Source of the DNA: an uncultured Actinomycetes bacterium
Lineage (GTDB): Bacteria > Actinomycetota > Thermoleophilia > Miltoncostaeales > Miltoncostaeaceae
Assembly: GCA_903896045.1 (NCBI GenBank)
Contig: CAITWD010000023.1
Span: forward strand, 1 to 64,000
Reading direction: 5' to 3'
Length of the DNA stretch: 64,000 nt
Shown: in pieces, positions 16,485-24,968 of the stretch
Position numbering within the stretch: position 1 is the first letter of the stretch
How the letters are laid out: every line of letters starts with the position of its first letter
Notes under the pieces: model-generated
The model's database searches: none
Seen by the model: only the letters and a program-made list of their open reading frames with translations
Told to the model about the DNA's origin: nothing
Translations under genes and position numbers: made by a program

Positions 16485-17072
16485 TTACTCCTCGTAGCGA
16501 AGAATGGTCTCGCCCAACCGCAATTCGTCGCGCACGCGTAATTGGGCGGTTTCGGTGATGCGCTGCTCATTGATAAACGTGCCATTTGTCGACCCAAGGT
16601 CTTCGACGTAAAAGAATGGCCCACGTCGCAGAATGCGTGCGTGCATATGGGACATAAAGTCGTCATTGACCGACAGATCATTTGCGTCTGCCCGGCCAAT
16701 TGACAAGCCGCCTTCGAGGGCGAGCTCCTGCCCCACGGTCAAGCCGTGCCCGGACTCAACCACCAGTCGGGGGTGCAGGTTTGCATCGAAGTCGAAGTGT
16801 GCTCGGTCAGAACGTCCCATCGGATCTCCCTCGGGGTCGTTGAAATCAATATCGGACAGTGTCTGGGTGAAATCTGGATCGGTGAGAATTGGTGGTGCGG
16901 CCATCGCAGGTACCGGCGGCTGTGCACGAGGTGCCGGTGGCGCACTCACGGGGATCATTGGGGGAAGTGCGGTTTTGAGCTGCCGTGCCGATGAGCGAAT
17001 GATCAAGAGCATCACGCCAAAGAGCACGATGAAGATTGCTCCTTGCGCGATCAGCAGCTGCGCACTACTCAT
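16485..17072 (-). CDS. fhaB: Membrane-anchored FHA-domain protein (FhaB/FipA-like)
   Basis: 195 residues: one N-terminal membrane helix (about 5-25, LLIAQGAIFIVLFGVMLLII), a Pro/Ala-rich linker, and a C-terminal FHA domain (about 115-190) with LSIGRADANDLSV, SHMHARI and LGSTNGTFIN, giving the phosphothreonine-binding residues. In mycobacteria FhaB (FipA) is phosphorylated by PknA/PknB and links kinase state to division proteins. Its place between fhaA and pstP is the conserved one. Confidence 0.9.
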   Translation of the reverse strand: MSSAQLLIAQGAIFIVLFGVMLLIIRSSARQLKTALPPMIPVSAPPAPRAQPPVPAMAAPPILTDPDFTQTLSDIDFNDPEGDPMGRSDRAHFDFDANLHPRLVVESGHGLTVGQELALEGGLSIGRADANDLSVNDDFMSHMHARILRRGPFFYVEDLGSTNGTFINEQRITETAQLRVRDELRLGETILRYEE

Positions 17073-17100
17073 GCGTCAGGCCCCTGATGGCGTGTGGTCA

Positions 17101-17910
17101 TTAGGACACCTCGACCCGTAACTCAGTCGCTCCCAATGTGATGACGTCACCGTGGGCAAGCGCGTGACGCGTCACTGGGTGGCCGTTCACCGAAATCCCG
17201 TTTGTCGACTCAAGGTCGATCAAGAAATAGTCGTATCCCACATGGCGGATTTCGCAGTGGTCGCGACTCACATTTCCATCAGGCACGACGATGTCGCGCT
17301 CCTTGCTGCGCCCAATTGAGGTCACGCGGGCGCTGATCGGGAATCGCTGGCCATTCATGATGATCGTCATCGCTTCGGTGGTGAGCCCGGCCGCTTCGAC
17401 TTCGGCCGCAGAAATCACCTGCGTGCCACTCACTCCCGCGAGGGCGGCGTTTTCTGTCGCAAGGGGAGGCGGGGTGGCAATGACGGGAACCGCGACCGCG
17501 CCGAGGGGCATCTCGGCAGGCGATGCGGTGTCCTGGGCGGGAGCATCCACCATTCGGCAGCTGATGCCAAACTCGCCGACGCGCAGCGCATTGTCGGTTG
17601 CAATCGTGACGGTGGGCGTTGCGATGAGCGAGAACCCACTGCTGCGGGCGTGCGCGTCAAGGTAGCTCACCAGTTCCTGCACAAGGGTCGCTTGGTAGCT
17701 CTCAAATGAGGCATTGTCCGGCTCCGACAGGTGCACGGTGTATTCGTTCGGAACGTAGACCTTGTTGACAGAAATCGTCTTATTGAGGTCCATTTCTCGC
17801 GCGAGTTTGCGCGCGAGCTCCACCGGCTGCAACTGCGACCGAAAGGCCCGGCGGAATCCACGATCAAAGGTGGATTCAATGGTTTGTTCTAATCGTCGAA
17901 ATACGCTCAT
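17101..17910 (-). CDS. fhaA: FhaA-like protein: DUF3662 plus FHA domain
   Basis: 269 residues. The N-terminal DUF3662 domain (about 1-125) begins MSVFRRLEQTIESTFDRGFR and contains PVELARKLAREMD and VPNEYTVHLS; a variable Ala/Pro-rich linker follows, then a C-terminal FHA domain (about 190-265) with SIGRSKERDIVV, VSRDHCEI and LESTNGISVNG. FhaA binds phosphorylated pseudokinase MviN and PknB substrates and limits peptidoglycan synthesis in mycobacteria. The linker is short compared with mycobacterial FhaA (over 500 residues). The ATG overlaps the stop of the first kinase in the operon (ATGA). Confidence 0.92.
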   Translation of the reverse strand: MSVFRRLEQTIESTFDRGFRRAFRSQLQPVELARKLAREMDLNKTISVNKVYVPNEYTVHLSEPDNASFESYQATLVQELVSYLDAHARSSGFSLIATPTVTIATDNALRVGEFGISCRMVDAPAQDTASPAEMPLGAVAVPVIATPPPLATENAALAGVSGTQVISAAEVEAAGLTTEAMTIIMNGQRFPISARVTSIGRSKERDIVVPDGNVSRDHCEIRHVGYDYFLIDLESTNGISVNGHPVTRHALAHGDVITLGATELRVEVS

Positions 17911-19562
17911 GAGATCGGTCCACGCAGGGTAGCTTGAGTTGGTGCGGCATCAATGCGCGCAAGGGTCCGCCAGGGGCGAGATGCCCACACGCTCACCAGG
18001 ATAGCCGAGGGTCCTACGGCAGCGAGGCCGGAGACAGGGTCAGGAGAACCTGCGACGCTCACGACCACAAGCGCGAGCCCCCACCCGACACTGAAAAGGA
18101 TTCGCTGTGCGTTGGTGCGGGCCTGCAGGATGATCGGTGCAACCAGGCATGTCGCAATCAGTGCCGCTGCCTGCCACACGATCCACCAGTTGCCCCAGAG
18201 CGCTGATGCGGTTCTCTCGATGACCATTGCGGGATCTGTCACGCCAGCAAGGGTCGTGCGCAGCGGTGCGTTGAGGCTCGGTCCCAAGAGAAGCGAATGG
18301 CCTGTCCATAATTCCCAACCGCAGGTGAGGGCAATCCCCCAGACCACGATCCATACGCGTTCGCTTTTGGCCTTTATACCGGCAACGGCGAAACACGCGA
18401 CGGGGAGCACCCCGCACCATGCCGCTCCGACAAGCACGATTGGTCCGCCCAAATGGCGTGGCCATCGCCATCCCGAAAGGAGCATCGCCGCGAACGCGAT
18501 TCCCACAAGAATGGAGGTGCCGAAACTGATATCCCCAATAAGAATCGTGGTTGCCGCCGCGATGAGTACTGCCGCTGCGCGCGGCCACTTTGCGGCAATT
18601 GCGGCGGTTGCAAGTGCACCGATCGCAATGTCGCCGGGCGAGAGTTGACTCAGCCCACTCAACACACCTGCGGTTGTCGCCCCTGTCAGGGCAGCGCTCA
18701 GTGCGGGTTCGCGTACCCGTCGAAGGCGTTTTTGTCGCAGCTCGGTGTCGCGCGCACCACTAATTGCCGATTCAAATTCACGGGCCAAAGTCCCTGCGGC
18801 AGGTCGATCGTCGGGGTTTCGAGCGAGTCCCGCCATGAGGGCATTGGCCAGGCGCGGTGGCAGATCGGGCCGCACATCGAGGATTGGCGCGATTGCACTT
18901 GTCGCGGCGCGGCGCGCGGATTCCGCGGCGGAGCCCCCTGCAAGAGGGTTTGTTCCGACAAGGAGTTCATACAGCACAACGCATGCGGAATAGACATCGC
19001 TGGGTGGTCCGACCGGTTGCGCCCGTGCCTGCTCGGGCGACATGTAGGCGATCGTGCCGACGAGGGAACCCACTGAGGTCATCGTCGAACGGTCGGTGAG
19101 ACGCGCAACGCCAAAATCGGCCAGACGGGCACGGCCATCGGAGTCGATAAGGATATTTTCGGGTTTGACGTCACGATGGACGATGTCGCGACCATGGGCG
19201 TGATCGAGTGCCTCAAGGATTTCGATGATGCGCAGGGTGGACCAGCCGATTGTCGGTCGACCTTCGGCGAGCGTACGGCCAAGAGATGGCCCATCGATGA
19301 GCTCCCAGACGAGGTAGACCAGCTCAGACCCTCGCCCCCAGTCGAGCAACCGGACGATATGTGGGTGGGCGAGTCGTTGCGCAGCACGGATTTCAACCTC
19401 AATCCGCTCCAAAAGCTCCGGTGATGCCGGAATCGTTTTGACGGCAACTGCGCGATCAGTGTGCACATCAACGGCGGCATAGACCGACGACGTCGCGCCA
19501 CGCCCGATGAGGTTGCCGAGCCGGTAGCGGCCCAGCGCAATATCTGGGCGACCGAGTCCCAT
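17907..19562 (-). CDS. Ser/Thr protein kinase with multi-pass membrane domain
   Basis: About 551 residues from ATG 19562. The kinase domain (about 10-275) shows IGRGATSSVYAAVD, VAVKTIP, IVHRDVKPENILI, LADFGVARL and GTIAYMSPEQ. Instead of a single helix and sensor it continues into about 250 residues with seven or eight hydrophobic helices. It heads the operon in the place where pknA would be expected. The start is uncertain: the frame stays open to 19706, through the region opposite the tRNA-Leu 5' end, and ATG 19643 would add 27 residues. No Shine-Dalgarno sequence stands out before either. Confidence 0.85.
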   Translation of the reverse strand: MGLGRPDIALGRYRLGNLIGRGATSSVYAAVDVHTDRAVAVKTIPASPELLERIEVEIRAAQRLAHPHIVRLLDWGRGSELVYLVWELIDGPSLGRTLAEGRPTIGWSTLRIIEILEALDHAHGRDIVHRDVKPENILIDSDGRARLADFGVARLTDRSTMTSVGSLVGTIAYMSPEQARAQPVGPPSDVYSACVVLYELLVGTNPLAGGSAAESARRAATSAIAPILDVRPDLPPRLANALMAGLARNPDDRPAAGTLAREFESAISGARDTELRQKRLRRVREPALSAALTGATTAGVLSGLSQLSPGDIAIGALATAAIAAKWPRAAAVLIAAATTILIGDISFGTSILVGIAFAAMLLSGWRWPRHLGGPIVLVGAAWCGVLPVACFAVAGIKAKSERVWIVVWGIALTCGWELWTGHSLLLGPSLNAPLRTTLAGVTDPAMVIERTASALWGNWWIVWQAAALIATCLVAPIILQARTNAQRILFSVGWGLALVVVSVAGSPDPVSGLAAVGPSAILVSVWASRPWRTLARIDAAPTQATLRGPIS

Positions 19563-19680
19563 GTGGATGGGTAGTTCGCCGTTTCGGGTGCAAGCCCTGC
19601 CGCGCGTGGAGGCCGCGCGATGAATTACTGCCGCAAATCGCATGGTAGTGTGTGATGACCGTCCTTCGACGGGGCGTCGT

Positions 19681-19764
19681 GGGCGAGTGGTGGAATTGGT
19701 AGACACGCTAGGTTCAGGGTCTAGTGCTCATTGCAGCGTGGGGGTTCGAGTCCCCCCTCGCCCA
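19681..19764 (+). tRNA. tRNA-Leu (CAG anticodon)
   Basis: 84 bases with acceptor stem GGGCGAG/CTCGCCC, discriminator A, D-arm starting TGGTGGAATTGG, anticodon stem CTAGG/TCTAG around loop TTCAGGG (anticodon CAG), an extended variable arm (class II) and T-arm with GGTTCGAGTCC. CCA is not encoded. A TAGTGT hexamer at 19646-19651 could be its -10 box, but I see no convincing -35. Confidence 0.95.
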
Positions 19765-19821
19765 CCTCACACAGTTGCCATGAAGATCCTTCAGACAGCA
19801 CTCCCACAGGGGTTATGAGTA

Positions 19822-21162
19822 ATGGCGAATTCGGAGGAACATCCCCCACATGAGCCAAGCGAGGATCCGGATGTCGCATCCGGACCGTCGCAGGGTCCTC
19901 TCTGGGACTTCGATGAAGATGCCGAGGGCTTTTTTGCCGAGCTCGAGCGCAATAACCGCGATGACGAACCGGCGGTTCGGGCAGAGCCGGAAGATTTTGG
20001 GTTTGATGAGATCTCAACCGACGCCGCAGATGCGCAACCCGATGGTGGATCCCAGCGTCGACGCTCTTCGAATCGTCCGGGGCGTCGCGCGGCCGGTGCG
20101 CGCCGACCCCGCCCCGAGACATCACCGCTTGCGAATCCGCGGGTACGGATGCTTATCGGTGCGGTCGTTGTTGTCGTGGTCATCGCCGTTGCCGTGCTCT
20201 TGGTGCGCAACTATCAGCGCAGCCAGGTCGTCGATGCCTACACCTCCTATGTGAGGGCCTCGAGTCAAATTGCGCAAGCATCTGCAGCGCTCGGCCCAAA
20301 ATTGGTCTCGACGATGCAGAACGGTAAGGGTCAGTCCCCGACGCAGCTCCAGGCAGATGTGCAAGCCCTTGCAACGCAGGCTGCCCAGCAGTACCGCCAA
20401 GCATCGCAACTCCAGGCACCGAGTGGTGCCGCAGCGGCGAACCGCGCATTGGTCTTGGCATTGCAGCTGCGTGAGAACGGTATGAATTCTCTCGTCAGCA
20501 ATCTGAACTCCATCATTCGTTCCAGCAATAATGTTGCTGCGTCGCAGACGATCGCCAGCGCAATGCAGCGCTTTTTGGCATCCGATGTTGTTGTGGCAGA
20601 TTCCTACCTTGCGGGAACCGCGCAGGCATTACGGGATCAATCAATCACTGGTGTCTCCGTTCTTGGGCAAACTGCGGCGAGCTTCCTGGCGGTCGCCAAC
20701 CAGCACTATGTGCTTCCATCGGGTGCGCAAAGCTTGGTGACTTCCTTGCGCCAGACCAATGCCTCAGCCGCAGGTCAGGGGACCCCGAATGGGCTGTCAT
20801 TGGTTTCGGTCGTCGCTGAGCCAGGTGCCGCGATTTTGACGCCGGGCATCGCCCAAAACATCGCCGAATCAGCGGATCTGCATTGGGCAGTGACAGTGCA
20901 AAATGGTGGGACAAGCATCGAGAATGGCATCAAGGTCAGCGTGTCGCTGAGCTATGGAACGACGCCGGTGGATGTCGAAACCAACGTGATCAAAACGATC
21001 AACCCTGGCCAACAGGTGGTGGTTGCGATTGCTGGCCCTCAAGCCAGTGCGGTCAAGTTGGGCAAGCTGGGCCTCTTGCATGTCCAGGTTGCGGGTGTCG
21101 CCGGTGAACAGAATGTCACCAATAACGCAGCCGACTATCCCATCACGATCACCTTCAACTAA
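19822..21162 (+). CDS. Membrane-anchored protein of unknown function with CARDB-like C-terminus
   Basis: 446 residues. The first ~100 are acidic and disordered (many Glu/Asp/Pro), then Arg-rich (RRRSSNRPGRRAAGARRPRP), followed by one membrane helix (about 112-132, LIGAVVVVVVIAVAVLL). The outside part has a long Ala/Gln/Ser-rich helical region (about 135-330) resembling a four-helix bundle, and a C-terminal beta domain (about 340-446) with ADLHWAVTVQNGGTSIENGI and GQQVVVAI, the pattern of CARDB/immunoglobulin-like adhesion modules. It is the first gene of a set with the DUF4446 protein and pheA. I do not recognise a named family for the full protein; an envelope role is inferred from topology. 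Confidence 0.75.
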   Translation: MANSEEHPPHEPSEDPDVASGPSQGPLWDFDEDAEGFFAELERNNRDDEPAVRAEPEDFGFDEISTDAADAQPDGGSQRRRSSNRPGRRAAGARRPRPETSPLANPRVRMLIGAVVVVVVIAVAVLLVRNYQRSQVVDAYTSYVRASSQIAQASAALGPKLVSTMQNGKGQSPTQLQADVQALATQAAQQYRQASQLQAPSGAAAANRALVLALQLRENGMNSLVSNLNSIIRSSNNVAASQTIASAMQRFLASDVVVADSYLAGTAQALRDQSITGVSVLGQTAASFLAVANQHYVLPSGAQSLVTSLRQTNASAAGQGTPNGLSLVSVVAEPGAAILTPGIAQNIAESADLHWAVTVQNGGTSIENGIKVSVSLSYGTTPVDVETNVIKTINPGQQVVVAIAGPQASAVKLGKLGLLHVQVAGVAGEQNVTNNAADYPITITFN

Positions 21163-21173
21163 GGGTCGTATTC

Positions 21174-21680
21174 GTGAATTCCTCGGTGGTCATCGGCAGT
21201 GCCGCTGCGAGTATTCCCGGGATCATTGCGTGTGTGGCCAGCGGGGTACTCATGGTCAGAGTCCGACGCCTGCGTCGTGAGCAGCGCGTGCTCTTGCCCG
21301 ATGGGGCGACCGGGGATCTGATCGATTTGCATGCGCAATTGCGACGCGATCTGGCAGCGATTGAACAAGAAATCTTGCAGGTTGGCATGCAGGTGGATTC
21401 GGCGTCTGAATTGACGGCGCGTGATGTCGCCCGTTGCTTGCGGGTCAACGGAGTCGTGCGGTATGACGCGTATGGCGAATTGGGTGGGCAGCAATCCTGG
21501 TCGGTCGCATTACTTGATGCCTCCAGCACGGGAGCAGTGATGACCTGTTTGCATGCCCGCGATCATGCGCGGATGTATGTCAAGGACGTCACGGAGGGTA
21601 TTTCGACCCAACGGCTGTCTCCAGAAGAAGTCGAGGCAATTGCGTTGGCAACCACCCCCACTCTGAGCGACGTGACATGA
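21174..21680 (+). CDS. DUF4446 family protein
   Basis: 168 residues from GTG 21174, with an AAGGG Shine-Dalgarno 8 bases upstream. An N-terminal membrane helix (about 8-28) is followed by a basic stretch, a coiled segment (LIDLHAQLRRDLAAIEQEIL) and a compact C-terminal domain with VVRYDAYGELGGQQSWSVAL and SPEEVEAI, the hallmark of DUF4446. Function is unknown. The last bases overlap pheA (ATGA), and the arrangement with the upstream anchored protein suggests a three-gene operon. Confidence 0.88.
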   Translation: MNSSVVIGSAAASIPGIIACVASGVLMVRVRRLRREQRVLLPDGATGDLIDLHAQLRRDLAAIEQEILQVGMQVDSASELTARDVARCLRVNGVVRYDAYGELGGQQSWSVALLDASSTGAVMTCLHARDHARMYVKDVTEGISTQRLSPEEVEAIALATTPTLSDVT

Positions 21681-22528
21681 GAGTCGGATATCTCGGTCCT
21701 GAGGGTACGTTTACCGAGGAGGCGCTACTCACGCTGTTTGGACCAGTGGGCGATGTGATCGCAGTGCCGTATGCGACGGTGACCGAATGCTTTGGTGCTG
21801 TTGCTGCAGGCGAGGTGCCCCAAGCGTTGGTCCCGATCGAGAATTCGATTGAGGGTGCGGTGAATCAAACGCTCGATCAACTCGCGTTTGGGCCTTCTGG
21901 GATTGTGATTCAAGCAGAGGCGATCCACCCGATTCGCCAACATCTGATTGTGCGTCCCGGTGTGCGGCGCGAGGAGATCACACGCATATTCACGCACCCG
22001 ATGGTGCCTGCACAGTGCAGCCGTTACCTACAGGAGTATTTGCCGCGGGTCGACATTATGGCCGCCACCTCGACCTCTGAAGCGGTGCGCACTGTGTGCG
22101 CGACCGACGATGCACCATGGGCGGCGATTGGTCCGCTGCGGGCCGCAGATATTTATGGGGGTGAAGTGCTTGCAGCTGATATTGAGGACAACCCCGAGAA
22201 CACCACGCGGTTCATCTTGATCGGCCAAACCCCGGTGCCGGCAACGGGTCCGGGGCGGTTTCGCACCTCGATCATTTGCGTATTGACGCGTGATCGATCC
22301 GGGGCGCTGTTATCGATTCTGCAGGAGTTTGCGTTGCGCGCAGTCAATTTGACCAAAATTGAAAGCCGTCCCGCGAAGACCGGGCTCGGGCGATACCTCT
22401 TTTTTATCGATATTGAGGGGAGCCGTGAGCGCGATCTCTCGGTTGCGGCCGCGATCGCAGCGATTCAGGACCAGGGCTTAGCCGAGGTGGTTGACCTCGG
22501 TTCATATCCCGTCGGCGCACCTGACTAG
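21677..22528 (+). CDS. pheA: Prephenate dehydratase
   Basis: 283 residues, converting prephenate to phenylpyruvate for phenylalanine synthesis. The catalytic domain (about 1-180) starts RVGYLGPEGTFTEEA and contains VPIENSIEGAVNQTLD and the active-site NPENTTRF. A C-terminal ACT domain (about 195-275) with RSGALLSILQEFALRAVNLT and the KIESRP motif binds phenylalanine for feedback inhibition. Length is normal for the monofunctional enzyme; no chorismate mutase domain. The ATG overlaps the DUF4446 stop. Confidence 0.95.
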   Translation: MRVGYLGPEGTFTEEALLTLFGPVGDVIAVPYATVTECFGAVAAGEVPQALVPIENSIEGAVNQTLDQLAFGPSGIVIQAEAIHPIRQHLIVRPGVRREEITRIFTHPMVPAQCSRYLQEYLPRVDIMAATSTSEAVRTVCATDDAPWAAIGPLRAADIYGGEVLAADIEDNPENTTRFILIGQTPVPATGPGRFRTSIICVLTRDRSGALLSILQEFALRAVNLTKIESRPAKTGLGRYLFFIDIEGSRERDLSVAAAIAAIQDQGLAEVVDLGSYPVGAPD

Positions 22529-22531
22529 CCC

Positions 22532-22580
22532 ACTCCGTGCGCTGAGCCACTCTGTGCGCTGAGCTACTCTTTGCGCCGAC
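22532..22580 (+). repeat. 17-base imperfect tandem repeat, about 2.8 copies
   Basis: Right after the pheA stop, ACTCCGTGCGCTGAGCC, ACTCTGTGCGCTGAGCT and a partial ACTCTTTGCGCCGAC follow one another head to tail. The copies differ by 2-3 bases. The unit is not obviously a hairpin. It lies 120 bases before the HNH gene and could be a decayed repeat or protein-binding array. Confidence 0.6.
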
Positions 22581-22699
22581 GGGGACACATCCTCTGCGCT
22601 GTCACGATGGCGATACATTGCGGTACCGGGCTGTGCACGCCACGTGGAGCGGCTAGACTTTTTTTAAGAGCAACGCCACCCATCGACCATTCGAGGGAC

Positions 22700-23200
22700 A
22701 TGGCCCAGCAGGTTCTCGTGTTGAACGCGACATTCGAGCCCATTCATGTGTGCTCCCTTCAGCGTGCCGTCGTGCTGGTGCTCAAAAATAAGGCCGAGGT
22801 GCTGGAGCGTGCGCACCGAGCTCTCCGGAGTGCAAGCGCTCAGCATGTCTATCCGCTGGTGATACGACTGGTGACGTATGTGCGAGTGCCGCGCAACGAA
22901 AAGCGGAAGATTTCACGTCGCGCGATTTTTGCTCGGGATAACCATTGCTGCCAGTACTGCGGTGCAACGACACGGCTGACCATGGATCACGTCATCCCAA
23001 AAAGTCGGGGTGGTCGCTCATCCTGGGACAACGTGGTGACCTCATGCGCTCCATGCAATATCCGAAAGGCCGACCGGCTTCCCGATGAAATTGGGATGCA
23101 CCCGCGCGTGACACCCCGGATTCCCGCACCGAACGTCTTCATCGCGGTTGCCGCACCCGAGCGACCGGTGAGTTGGGAGCCGTACATCATTTCGATGTAG
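22700..23200 (+). CDS. HNH endonuclease family protein
   Basis: 166 residues from ATG 22700. The C-terminal HNH zinc-nuclease fold (about 75-140) has CQYCG, MDHVIPKSRGG (His), WDNVVTSCAPCN and the closing KADRLPDEIG, so both zinc CxxC pairs and the H-N-H residues are present. This type is widespread and single-copy in actinobacterial chromosomes, without a restriction-modification partner, and its target is unknown. The open frame continues upstream to 22571 but the protein family starts with MAQQVLVLN, and a short GAGGGA lies just upstream. No methyltransferase is near, so a restriction role is not supported. Confidence 0.88.
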   Translation: MAQQVLVLNATFEPIHVCSLQRAVVLVLKNKAEVLERAHRALRSASAQHVYPLVIRLVTYVRVPRNEKRKISRRAIFARDNHCCQYCGATTRLTMDHVIPKSRGGRSSWDNVVTSCAPCNIRKADRLPDEIGMHPRVTPRIPAPNVFIAVAAPERPVSWEPYIISM

Positions 23201-23293
23201 GACCTACAGGGCCGCCGTGAAGTGCCTCGAGTTGTGTGCTGCGAACCCGTTTTCTGCCGGGTTGATTGACATGTGCGATAGCGTGCGCGGGTA

Positions 23294-24931
23294 GTGCACC
23301 TTCGACGCCAGATAACGACACGCATCGTGCACGTCAGTACCTTCCTTGTCGTTCTAGGTGGGCTTCTGGCTGGCGGAGTCGCCTTGAGCGTCGCTGCGCA
23401 GAGCCCGAGCACCCAATGCGCCACGCGCACGGTTGCGGTCGAGAATGCCCTACCCGGTGGTACCGGATGGCGGGCATTGTCAACGACAAGTACCCCACCG
23501 GTGCAAGGCTATGTCGATACGACGAGCGCAACCTGTGGCCAACAGGTGAGCTTTCATCTGGCGACCTTGCGACACGCAGCAGTGCCTGTACGCCTCGAGT
23601 TTTGGCGTCTTGGGGATTACCGGGGATTGGGTGGTCGTCTCGTGTGGACGAGCGGACGGATACTGGCGCAACACCCACGACAGTGGGCACGCATTGCGTC
23701 GGCGACCAAGATGACGTCAGCTCCATGGCCGGCCAATTTCTCAGTACGTCTGAGCAGCGGATTTCCGCAAGGCCTGTATGAGGTACTGGTCCGTCCGATA
23801 GATCGGCGCATTGCTCCATCAGCAATTCCACTGGTGATCCGCGATCCCAACCAACATGCTGCACTGACATTGGTTGTCGCCACAAACACGGCGCAGATGT
23901 ACAACACATGGGGTGGTCACAGCGCATATTCCGCTGGGGCAGCACGTTCAACGGTGGTGAGTTTTGATCGCCCGTACTTCGGATTTGGGATGGGACTGAT
24001 TTCCTCTGAGGATCTTCCGATCGCGGTGTTCGCCGAAGCGCATGGCTTGGACATTGACTACGCCACCGACGTCGATCTCAATGCCAATAGCCCGGGATTG
24101 ATGTCAACGAATGCCCTGCTGTTCGGATCACACACCGAGTATTGGACGTCAGGGATGCGGTCCAATCTGGAATCGGCAACCGCGTCAGGAGTGAATGCGG
24201 TGTTCCTTGGCGGAAATAATATGTTTTGGCGCCCCGACCCGCTCGGTAACTCGTCGTTCTATCGCCAACTTGGGATCTGGAGGGACGCCACCAGTGATCC
24301 ATTTGGTGCTGTGCCTGCACGCGCATCGACGCGTTGGCGGTCCTCGCCGATTCTCCAACCAGAACAGGCAACACTTGGCGAGCAGTTCGGGTGCACCGAT
24401 ATGTTGCTTCCCCTGCAGGTTCCTGGCCAGGCGCCCTTGCCAGGTCAGCTCCCATCTGCGAGTCAGATCACGCAGATGGGGTGGGTATTTCAGAACACGG
24501 GAGCAACCCCTGGTCAGCAACTACCGGGCGTGATCTATCAAGAAACCGATACCCCGGATCCGTCGACTCCTGAACCCACGGGTACCCAGCTGGTCAGCTC
24601 GCAAACCTTTGCATGTCCCTATCGCGGCGTGCCAGTCAGCGGATGGGGGATGACGATTGTTCCTGGTGCAGGTGCCAGTGCCGGCGTTGTGATCGATGTG
24701 GGCACGCGCGGGTGGGTCTGCCAACTCACTGCCACTTGCGTGACCGACCCTATTTACTCAACCCCTGAACTTCTCGCGATCGATGCCAATATCGTCTCAG
24801 GAGTGAATCGTAACGATCCGGTGGTCGGCGGCATCATCCAGGCCGCGACATTAAATATTTTTGATTTTGTCGATCGCGGGCCCGCCGCTGCGAGTGCGCG
24901 TCAGAACCCATATCCGACGATTGCTCCCTAA
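23294..24931 (+). CDS. Secreted protein with N,N-dimethylformamidase large-subunit-like domain
   Basis: 545 residues from GTG 23294. Signal peptide: basic HLRRQITTR then a hydrophobic core (about 13-34) ending SVAAQS. The mature protein has an N-terminal beta domain (about 40-175) with VRLEFWRLGDYRG, and a large domain (about 185-540) with TNTAQMYNTWGGHS, SFDRPY and GSHTEYWTSGMR, followed by FLGGNNMFWRP. These are the marks of the DMFase beta-subunit-like C-terminal family (PF20254), common in secreted actinobacterial proteins of unknown substrate. Two internal Cys pairs suggest disulfides. A TAGCGT box 9 bases before the GTG may be its promoter. Actual formamidase activity is not implied. 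Confidence 0.75.
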   Translation: MHLRRQITTRIVHVSTFLVVLGGLLAGGVALSVAAQSPSTQCATRTVAVENALPGGTGWRALSTTSTPPVQGYVDTTSATCGQQVSFHLATLRHAAVPVRLEFWRLGDYRGLGGRLVWTSGRILAQHPRQWARIASATKMTSAPWPANFSVRLSSGFPQGLYEVLVRPIDRRIAPSAIPLVIRDPNQHAALTLVVATNTAQMYNTWGGHSAYSAGAARSTVVSFDRPYFGFGMGLISSEDLPIAVFAEAHGLDIDYATDVDLNANSPGLMSTNALLFGSHTEYWTSGMRSNLESATASGVNAVFLGGNNMFWRPDPLGNSSFYRQLGIWRDATSDPFGAVPARASTRWRSSPILQPEQATLGEQFGCTDMLLPLQVPGQAPLPGQLPSASQITQMGWVFQNTGATPGQQLPGVIYQETDTPDPSTPEPTGTQLVSSQTFACPYRGVPVSGWGMTIVPGAGASAGVVIDVGTRGWVCQLTATCVTDPIYSTPELLAIDANIVSGVNRNDPVVGGIIQAATLNIFDFVDRGPAAASARQNPYPTIAP

Positions 24932-24968
24932 GCAGGGCAGACCCGTCACCGGTGTGCGTAGTGCGAGC

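Noticed and set aside
22700-23200. Restriction-modification or anti-phage system around the HNH nuclease and the SF2 helicase
   Set aside because: The two genes are 16 kb apart and neither has a methyltransferase, specificity subunit or second nuclease next to it.
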